Shown one piece after another: positions 1 to 4,790 of a stretch of DNA of 5,767 bases. Within the stretch, counting starts at the first letter, position 1. Each line of letters opens with the position of its first letter. The notes under the pieces were generated by a model that did not search any database, was not told the origin of the DNA, and worked only from the letters and a program-made list of their open reading frames with translations. The translations under genes were made by a program, and so were the position numbers. Origin of the DNA: Lachnospira sp. (lineage in GTDB: Bacteria > Bacillota > Clostridia > Lachnospirales > Lachnospiraceae); contig JAGAJD010000073.1 of the NCBI GenBank assembly GCA_017626275.1, positions 1-5,767 on the forward strand, in the 5' to 3' direction.

Positions 1-783
1 AGTGCGATAGAAAAAGCCCAGCAGAAGATTGAGACAAATAACTATGGTATCAGAAGTCATCTGCTTCAGTACGATCAGGTTATGAATGAGCAGAGAGAGA
101 TTATCTATGCCGAAAGAAACCGTGTATTAAACGGCGAGAGTATGCGTAATTCAGTAATCAAGATGGTTACGGATTTTGTGGAGGGTGTTGTAAACCGCTG
201 CATCGGCGAGGATTCAGACGCAAAAGAATGGGATTACACAGAGATTAATGAGCTGCTTCTTCCGACAATTCCGTTGGAGGCTGTGGATTATGATCCGGCT
301 GTTAAGAATAAGAATGAATTGCTGCATGTTCTGAAAGAAAAGGCTGTCAAGCTTTATGAGGACAAGGAAGCACTGTTTCCTGAACCTGAACAGATTCGTG
401 AGATTGAGCGAGTTGTTCTGTTAAAGGTTATTGACAGAAAATGGATGGATCATATTGACGATATGGACCAGTTAAAGCAGGGTATCGGCTTACAGGCATA
501 TGGACAGAGAGATCCTGTTGTTCAGTACAAGATGATGGGTTATGATATGTTTGACGCAATGACAGATGCGATTACCGAGGATACTGTAAGACTTCTTATG
601 CATATTCAGGTAGAGCAGAAGGTGGAAAGAGAGCAGGTTGCTAAAGTAACGGGAACTAATAAAGATGAAGGTGCTTCCGTAAAAGGACCTGTTAAGAGAG
701 CTGAAAAGAAAGTATATCCGAACGATCCTTGTCCATGCGGAAGCGGAATGAAGTACAAAAACTGCTGTGGCAGACAGGCATAA
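1..783 (+). CDS. secA: SecA, preprotein translocase ATPase (3' part, 5' end outside window)
   Basis: SecA is the cytosolic ATPase motor that drives unfolded preproteins through the SecYEG channel. The reading frame is open from base 1, so only the C-terminal 260 residues are present. Fragment residues 1-40 (AIEKAQQKIE, then RSHLLQYDQVMNEQR) match the region just after the second motor domain. The helical scaffold and wing follow, with the recognisable stretch WMDHIDDMDQLKQGIGLQAY and then GQRDPVVQYKMMGYDMFDAM. A charged linker leads to a SEC-C tail, in which fragment Cys244, Cys246, Cys255 and Cys256 form the CxCx8CC zinc site that in the family binds SecB or ribosomes/phospholipid. The tail is intact, with Met at one position that is commonly Lys. 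The gene ends in TAA, 23 nt before the prfB start, as in many Firmicutes. The family is certain; the start and the motor domains lie outside the window. Confidence 0.97.
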   Translation, partial: SAIEKAQQKIETNNYGIRSHLLQYDQVMNEQREIIYAERNRVLNGESMRNSVIKMVTDFVEGVVNRCIGEDSDAKEWDYTEINELLLPTIPLEAVDYDPAVKNKNELLHVLKEKAVKLYEDKEALFPEPEQIREIERVVLLKVIDRKWMDHIDDMDQLKQGIGLQAYGQRDPVVQYKMMGYDMFDAMTDAITEDTVRLLMHIQVEQKVEREQVAKVTGTNKDEGASVKGPVKRAEKKVYPNDPCPCGSGMKYKNCCGRQA

Positions 784-794
784 ATATTAATTGT

Positions 795-798
795 GAGG
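795..798 (+). promoter_or_regulatory. Ribosome binding site that sets the prfB GTG start
   Basis: GAGG lies 8 nt before GTG 807. The frame is also open further upstream, with ATG codons at 729 and 735, but those sit inside the SEC-C coding region of secA and would add 26 or 24 residues unrelated to RF2. The GAGG spacing and the family-typical N-terminus VELDQYRYKISGYEKPL support GTG 807. Confidence 0.8.
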
Positions 799-806
799 TA
801 AATAAA

Positions 807-1925
807 GTGGTAGAATTAGACCAGTATAGATACAAAATATCGGGCTATGAAAAGCCGCTGGAACAGATTAAACATTCACTGGATTTGGATAATAAAAGCA
901 AAAGAATCGAAGAGCTTGAAGCAGATATGGAGGCGCCGGGATTCTGGGACGATACAGAAAAGTCGCAGAAGGCAATGAAGGAGCTTAAGGGCTTAAAGGA
1001 TTCTTTTGAAAAATATGATTCGCTTATTCAGGGGCTTGAGGACGCAAAGACGCTGATTGAGATGGCAGAGGAAGAAAATGATACTTCACTTCTGCCTGAG
1101 ATAGACAGTGAGATTACTGCGTTTGAGGAAAAACTTGAAGAGCTTAGAATTGAAACGCTGCTTTCGGGAGAATATGACAGAAACAATGCTATTCTTACGC
1201 TCCATGCAGGTGCGGGCGGAACTGAAAGCTGTGACTGGTGTCAGATGCTTATGCGTATGTATACACGCTGGGCGGAACGCAAGGGATACACGACAGAGGT
1301 TATTGATTATCTTGAGGGTGAAGAGGCAGGCGTTAAATCCGTAACAATAGAGATTTCAGGTGATGATGCGTATGGTCATCTCAAATCAGAGCATGGCGTG
1401 CATCGTCTCGTAAGAATTTCTCCGTTTAATGCGGCAGGAAAGAGACAGACTTCATTTGTTTCCTGCGATGTAATGCCGGATATTGATGAAGATGTTGATA
1501 TTGAAATTAACTTAGATGATTTAAGGATTGATACTTACCGTTCAAGTGGTGCCGGCGGACAGCATATCAATAAGACATCTTCAGCTATTAGAATCACGCA
1601 TATGCCGACAGGAATTGTGGTACAGTGTCAGAATGAGCGTTCACAGCATCAGAACAAGGATAAGGCTATGCAAATGCTCAAGGCAAGATTGTATCTGTTA
1701 AAGCAGCAGGAAAATGCGGAGAAGACATCGGATATCCGTGGTGATGTAAAGGATATCAATTTTGGTAATCAGATTCGCAGCTACGTTCTGCAGCCATATA
1801 CAATGGTTAAGGATCATAGAACTAACAAAGATGTGGGAAATGCACAGAGCGTTCTGGACGGCAATATTGATCCGTTTATCAATGCATATCTTACATGGAT
1901 TAGTACGGGAAAAAAGGCAGAGTAA
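807..1925 (+). CDS. prfB: Peptide chain release factor 2 (RF2), no frameshift site
   Basis: RF2 recognises UGA and UAA in the ribosomal A site and triggers hydrolysis of peptidyl-tRNA. The product is 372 residues, normal for the family. An N-terminal coiled-coil-like domain (about 1-110) is followed by the core. The SPF tripeptide that reads UGA/UAA is at 205-207 (RISPFNAAGKRQ). The universal GGQ motif of the peptidyl-transferase centre is at 250-252 (RSSGAGGQHINKTSSA). Both positions equal those of E. coli RF2. Residue 246 is Ser, a usual bacterial residue, unlike the Thr of E. coli K-12. The start is GTG with GAGG 8 nt upstream. Most bacterial prfB genes carry an in-frame UGA around codon 26 that is passed by +1 frameshifting; here codons 25-26 read CTG GAT (879-884) and the frame is open from GTG to TAA. 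It is probably co-transcribed with secA. Confidence 0.96.
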   Translation: MVELDQYRYKISGYEKPLEQIKHSLDLDNKSKRIEELEADMEAPGFWDDTEKSQKAMKELKGLKDSFEKYDSLIQGLEDAKTLIEMAEEENDTSLLPEIDSEITAFEEKLEELRIETLLSGEYDRNNAILTLHAGAGGTESCDWCQMLMRMYTRWAERKGYTTEVIDYLEGEEAGVKSVTIEISGDDAYGHLKSEHGVHRLVRISPFNAAGKRQTSFVSCDVMPDIDEDVDIEINLDDLRIDTYRSSGAGGQHINKTSSAIRITHMPTGIVVQCQNERSQHQNKDKAMQMLKARLYLLKQQENAEKTSDIRGDVKDINFGNQIRSYVLQPYTMVKDHRTNKDVGNAQSVLDGNIDPFINAYLTWISTGKKAE

Positions 1926-1946
1926 CAAGGATAAAAGTCGTAAGGC

Positions 1947-1954
1947 GGGAGGAG
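1947..1954 (+). promoter_or_regulatory. Strong ribosome binding site that sets the cheW start
   Basis: GGGAGGAG, a near-perfect Shine-Dalgarno sequence, ends 5 nt before ATG 1960. The same frame is open far upstream inside prfB, but the residues there do not resemble CheW, so ATG 1960 is taken as the start. Confidence 0.85.
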
Positions 1955-1959
1955 AATGT

Positions 1960-2427
1960 ATGGCAGATTATGTAAAACCGGTAGTGTTCAGACTGGGAAA
2001 CGAAATGTATGGGGTAGACATTAATTTAGTACAGAGTATTGAAAAAGATTTAAACGTTGTTCCGGTGCCGAATTCAAGGTCGTATATTAAAGGAATTATC
2101 AATATGAGAAATGAAGTAATTCCTGTGTATAGTCTGGCAAGGAAATTCGGCAGGGCAGAGGATTCAACGGCAGAAAGCATGATAATTATTCATTCGGCAG
2201 GTTTAAAGCTTGCGTTAGAGGTTGACGAGGTTATGGAGATTAATGATATCGGCAGGGGACAAATTGTTGATATGCCGAGAATGTTAGCAAAGCAGGACAC
2301 ATTATATCTTGACAGAGTTGCCAATGTGAACGGAAAATTAATTGTGCTTTTAGATGTAACGAAGTTATTGACCGAAGATGAAGCAGAAAATGTCAAGCAG
2401 ATAACGGAGCAGATGCAGCAGTCTTAA
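1960..2427 (+). CDS. cheW: CheW-type chemotaxis adaptor, single domain
   Basis: CheW links chemoreceptors to the kinase CheA in the cytoplasmic face of receptor arrays. This 155-residue protein is a single CheW domain of normal length with no signal peptide or extra domain. Seen in sequence: the first beta strand FRLGNEMYGVDINLVQSIEK (10-29), the hallmark segment GIINMRNEVIPVYSLARKFG (45-64), a middle strand MIIIHSAGLKLALEVDEV (74-91), and the closing strand GKLIVLLDVTKLL (125-137). The conserved Arg of the usual NLRG motif is kept (Arg50), but the motif reads NMRN. The gene lies 34 nt after prfB and 32 nt before malQ with no other chemotaxis gene in view. It could be the main CheW, a CheW paralogue, or a CheV lacking its receiver domain; the sequence shows only the CheW domain. 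An array role is inferred. Confidence 0.88.
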   Translation: MADYVKPVVFRLGNEMYGVDINLVQSIEKDLNVVPVPNSRSYIKGIINMRNEVIPVYSLARKFGRAEDSTAESMIIIHSAGLKLALEVDEVMEINDIGRGQIVDMPRMLAKQDTLYLDRVANVNGKLIVLLDVTKLLTEDEAENVKQITEQMQQS

Positions 2428-2459
2428 GATTTATAAGAATTAATAAGCTGGGGGTAGCA

Positions 2460-4085
2460 ATGATAAAAGAAGAGGGAAAAAGACAGTCCTTTGACAGAAG
2501 CGCCGGAATACTAATGGCTGTAAGCAGCCTGCCATCAGACTATGGTATTGGAACATTTGGCAGGGCGGCATACGAATTTGTCAATTTCGTAAAGCAGTGC
2601 AATCATAAGTATTGGCAGGTGCTTCCGTTAGGACCTACTACATATGGCGACAGTCCGTATCAGTCATATTCTGCATTTGCCGGGAATCCGTATTTTATAG
2701 ATCCTGATATGCTTGTGGAGGACGGGCTGCTTACAAAATCGTACCTTTTGTCTGTTGACTGGGGTGACGGCAAAGTTCCGGTTCATGTGTCAGAAGAAGA
2801 GGCAGCCGGGGGAGCTTATACACAAAATACTGATATAGAGCTGGGCAGCGAATGTTATGTAAGCTACGAAAAAATGTATAATAACCGTTTTTCTATGCTA
2901 AAGAAAGCATTTGAGTCTTATAAGAAAGTAAGAACTGAAAGCAAAGTAAAGCTTGCAGCGGGACTTCCTGAGTATAAGAAATTTGATAATTTTTTGAAGG
3001 AAAATAGCGACTGGGTAAACGACTATGCACTGTTTATGGCTGTAAAAGACCATTTTGGCGGTGTTGTGTGGTCAGAGTGGGATGATGATATCCGTTTCCG
3101 AACAGCGGAAGGAATTAGTAAATATAAGGAATTGCTAAGTGATGAGATAGATTTCTGGCTGTTTGTTCAGTATGAATTTGATAAGCAGTGGACCAAGCTT
3201 AAAAGCTATGCCAACAGTCTTGGAATCGAGATAATCGGAGATATTCCTATTTATATGGGATATGACAGCGCAGATGTGTGGTCACATTCCGAGTGTTTTC
3301 AGTTAGATGAAAATCTTTGTCCTACTAAGGTTGCGGGAGTGCCGCCTGATGCATTTTCCGACTTGGGGCAGAAATGGGGCAATCCGCTTTACGACTGGGA
3401 CAATCTGGAACAGACTGACTATGCATGGTGGTATCGCAGAATGAAAAAGTCGGCACAGCTTTATGATGTTATCAGAATTGATCATTTTATTGGGATTGTT
3501 AAATATTATACAATTCCTGCCGATATGCCTGACGCAAGGCAGGGAGAATACAGACAGGGACCGGGAAAGAAGCTTACAGATGTGATTAACCGCGCCATCG
3601 GTGATAAGAAAATTATTGCAGAGGATTTAGGTGTTGTTGTGGCTGAGGCAGATGAACTTTTAAGAGAGAATAATTATCCGGGTATGAAGGTTTTGGAGTT
3701 TGCTTTTGGCGGTGACAGGAAAAATCCTCATCTTCCGCATAATTATACTCATAACTGTGTTGCTTATGGCGGAACTCATGACAACGAGACGCTTATGGGA
3801 TATTTTATTGAGCATGAGGACTGGGAACTGGGATATGCGTATGATTATCTTGATACTAAAGATAAGGAGCGAATGGTGGACGCAGTTTTCAGGGCAGCCT
3901 ATGGAAGCGTTGCCGACCTCGTTGTTTTTGCGGTGCAGGATATATTAAAGCTTGGTAACTGGGCAAGAATGAATACGCCGTCAACACTCGGCGCCAACTG
4001 GAAATGGCGAATGAGAAAAGGCGAGCTTACTGATAAACATATTAAGGATATGAGATATCTGGTGAGTGTGTTTGGAAGAGAATAA
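2460..4085 (+). CDS. malQ: 4-alpha-glucanotransferase (amylomaltase, GH77)
   Basis: MalQ transfers alpha-1,4-glucan chains between maltodextrins and releases glucose, in the cytoplasmic use of maltose, starch breakdown products or glycogen. The product is 541 residues. The N-terminus shows GILMAVSSLPSDYGIGTFG (16-34) and the substrate-site region YWQVLPLGPTTYGDSPYQSY (51-70). The catalytic triad of the family is complete: nucleophile Asp341 in RIDHFIG, acid/base Glu388 in AEDLG, and transition-state stabiliser Asp441 in THDNET. The 250s-loop region DIPIYMGYDSADVWSH is at 261-276. The protein is about 40 residues longer than many bacterial MalQ; most of the excess seems to be a low-complexity insertion at about 105-133. 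ATG 2460 follows GGGGG (2450-2454). It is the last gene before a strong terminator. Confidence 0.95.
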   Translation: MIKEEGKRQSFDRSAGILMAVSSLPSDYGIGTFGRAAYEFVNFVKQCNHKYWQVLPLGPTTYGDSPYQSYSAFAGNPYFIDPDMLVEDGLLTKSYLLSVDWGDGKVPVHVSEEEAAGGAYTQNTDIELGSECYVSYEKMYNNRFSMLKKAFESYKKVRTESKVKLAAGLPEYKKFDNFLKENSDWVNDYALFMAVKDHFGGVVWSEWDDDIRFRTAEGISKYKELLSDEIDFWLFVQYEFDKQWTKLKSYANSLGIEIIGDIPIYMGYDSADVWSHSECFQLDENLCPTKVAGVPPDAFSDLGQKWGNPLYDWDNLEQTDYAWWYRRMKKSAQLYDVIRIDHFIGIVKYYTIPADMPDARQGEYRQGPGKKLTDVINRAIGDKKIIAEDLGVVVAEADELLRENNYPGMKVLEFAFGGDRKNPHLPHNYTHNCVAYGGTHDNETLMGYFIEHEDWELGYAYDYLDTKDKERMVDAVFRAAYGSVADLVVFAVQDILKLGNWARMNTPSTLGANWKWRMRKGELTDKHIKDMRYLVSVFGRE

Positions 4086-4119
4086 TGTGAAAAATGCATA
4101 TATGACATATTTTTCACAT
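4085..4119. repeat. AT-rich inverted repeat at the malQ stop codon
   Basis: TGTGAAAAAT (4086-4095) and ATTTTTCACA (4109-4118) are perfectly complementary, and one more A-T pair (4085/4119) extends the stem to 11 bp around a 13-nt AT-rich loop. The left arm abuts the malQ TAA and uses its last base. With an A-tract on one side and a T-tract on the other it looks the same from both strands. It may protect the mRNA 3' end or help termination in either direction; as a terminator on its own it would be weak because the stem is AT-rich. Confidence 0.6.
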
Positions 4120-4126
4120 AATTAGT

Positions 4127-4173
4127 ATAATCCGCAGAAAGGGTGTAAGTCCTTTTTGCGGATTATTTGTATT
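4127..4173 (+). terminator. Intrinsic terminator of the malQ transcript
   Basis: Arms 4127-4143 and 4150-4166 form a 17-bp stem with only two G-U pairs (4137/4156 and 4143/4150) and a 6-nt loop (TGTAAG). The GC-rich core is TCCGC/GCGGA. A U-rich tail, TTATTTGTATT (4163-4173), follows. It is the strongest hairpin I see in the window and lies 42 nt after the malQ stop. The opposite strand also offers T-rich sequence after the stem, so it may work in both directions. Confidence 0.8.
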
Positions 4174-4220
4174 AAAAGGTTGCAATCTAAGATAAAGTAT
4201 GTTACTATTCTTTCTGCGGA
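4131..4220. repeat. Three-copy arm set: one 5' arm, two alternative 3' arms
   Basis: TCCGCAGAAAG (4131-4141) pairs with CTTTTTGCGGA (4152-4162, one G-U) to form the malQ terminator core. It is also perfectly complementary over 11 nt to CTTTCTGCGGA (4210-4220). The two right-hand arms are near-identical direct repeats differing at one base and 58 nt apart. The second copy overlaps the predicted transcription start of the thrR-like/hom unit. The set could be an alternative RNA fold in read-through mRNA, a DNA operator pair flanking a promoter, or the trace of a small duplication. Confidence 0.65.
4180..4208 (+). promoter_or_regulatory. Candidate sigma-A promoter for the thrR-like/hom unit
   Basis: TTGCAA (4180-4185), a 17-nt spacer and TACTAT (4203-4208) match the vegetative -35/-10 consensus at four of six positions each. 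A TG at 4200-4201 gives an extended -10. The start of transcription would fall near 4214-4216, leaving a leader of about 107 nt before ATG 4322. It lies just after the malQ terminator, as expected for a new unit. Confidence 0.55.
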
Positions 4221-4270
4221 ACACAACTGTCTCTGACAGACGAACATTAAGCGGCAGTTGTCTTTTGTGT
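4221..4270 (+). terminator. Terminator-like hairpin in the hom-unit leader, possible attenuator
   Basis: ACAACTGTC (4223-4231) pairs with GGCAGTTGT (4253-4261) over 9 bp with one G-U, around a 21-nt loop, and is followed by the T-rich run CTTTTGTGT (4262-4270). Two alternatives compete for the same bases: CTGTC/GACAG (4227-4231 with 4235-4239), which forms earlier in transcription, and ACACAA/TTGTGT (4221-4226 with 4265-4270). A terminator between the candidate promoter and the first gene suggests attenuation, but I recognise no T-box or known riboswitch consensus. It could also be a second terminator for malQ read-through. Confidence 0.45.
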
Positions 4271-4271
4271 A

Positions 4272-4285
4272 AATACATTTGTATT
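4272..4285. promoter_or_regulatory. 14-bp palindrome upstream of the thrR-like gene, candidate operator
   Basis: AATACATTTGTATT is a perfect 6-2-6 inverted repeat 36 nt before ATG 4322. Its right part lies in a 10-nt direct repeat, ATTTGTATTA, found at 4165-4174 and again at 4277-4286, so related sites sit on both sides of the candidate promoter. This is the kind of site a small dimeric regulator might use, and the next gene encodes an HTH-ACT protein. The assignment is by position only, and AT-rich palindromes also arise by chance. Confidence 0.35.
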
Positions 4286-4321
4286 AGCATGACGGAAAGT
4301 AATTACAATTAATGGAGATTT

Positions 4322-4762
4322 ATGGAAGAGAATATTAAATATTATGTTGTAAAGCAAAAAGCATTGCCAGAGGTGCTTTTAAAGGTTGCACAGGCGAATG
4401 GACTTATTGAGACAAAAGGGCTGTCTGTTGCGGACGCTACGGAGAAAGTAGGAATCAGCAGAAGCTCTTATTACAAATATAAAGATGATATTTTTCCGTT
4501 CCGGGATAATGTGAAAGGAAAGACTATTACATTTGTTTTGTCTATGGACGATGAACCGGGATTGTTATCGCGGGTGTTAAAAAAGGTTGCTGAATTTCAT
4601 GCAAATATTTTAACGATACATCAGACAATACCGGTAAATGGCGTGGCTTCTCTGACACTCAGTGTTGATATCTTACCAAGCACGGGGGATTCTTCCAAGA
4701 TGATAGAGGAGATTGAACAGCTTTCCGGTGTACGTTATTTAAAGATTTTAAGCAGAGAATAA
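4322..4762 (+). CDS. HTH-ACT domain regulator, PheB/ThrR family
   Basis: A 146-residue two-domain protein. The N-terminal part holds a helix-turn-helix-like segment (about 34-54, LSVADATEKVGISRSSYYKY) ending in DDIFPF, typical of the small ACT proteins first named PheB. Residues about 67-146 form an ACT domain, starting KTITFVLSMDDEPGLLSRVL (67-86), whose DEPG turn (77-80) is where such domains commonly bind amino acids. From memory, the Bacillus subtilis member is the DNA-binding ThrR, which controls hom-thrCB. The gene here sits 28 nt upstream of hom, so a threonine-sensing regulator of hom is the favoured inference. A role tied to phenylalanine synthesis cannot be excluded, as the family was named from a pheA neighbour. 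GGAGA (4314-4318) is the ribosome binding site, rather close to ATG 4322. Confidence 0.85.
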   Translation: MEENIKYYVVKQKALPEVLLKVAQANGLIETKGLSVADATEKVGISRSSYYKYKDDIFPFRDNVKGKTITFVLSMDDEPGLLSRVLKKVAEFHANILTIHQTIPVNGVASLTLSVDILPSTGDSSKMIEEIEQLSGVRYLKILSRE

Positions 4763-4790
4763 GAAATGAAAGGGAAAAGGTTATTGACAA

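Noticed and set aside
729..806. Longer prfB using ATG 729 or 735 inside secA
   Set aside because: The extra residues are a frame-shifted reading of the secA SEC-C region and do not resemble RF2. GTG 807 has a well-spaced GAGG and gives the family N-terminus.
1762..1959. Upstream extension of the cheW frame into prfB
   Set aside because: The added residues are a shadow of prfB. The strong ribosome binding site at 1947-1954 points to ATG 1960.
4086..4118. CRP-like site from TGTGA and TCACA half-sites
   Set aside because: The half-sites are 23 nt apart, not 6, and the region follows a gene end rather than preceding one. A hairpin explains the symmetry better.
4289..4312. Seven-codon leader peptide (MTESNYN) before the HTH-ACT gene
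   Set aside because: It has no ribosome binding site and only one Thr codon, so there is no run of regulatory codons.
4205..4321. T-box or S-adenosylmethionine riboswitch ahead of the hom unit
   Set aside because: I looked for the AGGGUGGNACCGCG T-box core and for S-box features and found neither. The leader is also short for a T-box.
4175..4390. AAAGGTTGCA repeated at 4175-4184 and 4381-4390 as an operator pair
   Set aside because: The second copy encodes the Lys-Val-Ala part of a helix in the ACT protein, and a similar codon run recurs near 4580. Coding constraint explains it.
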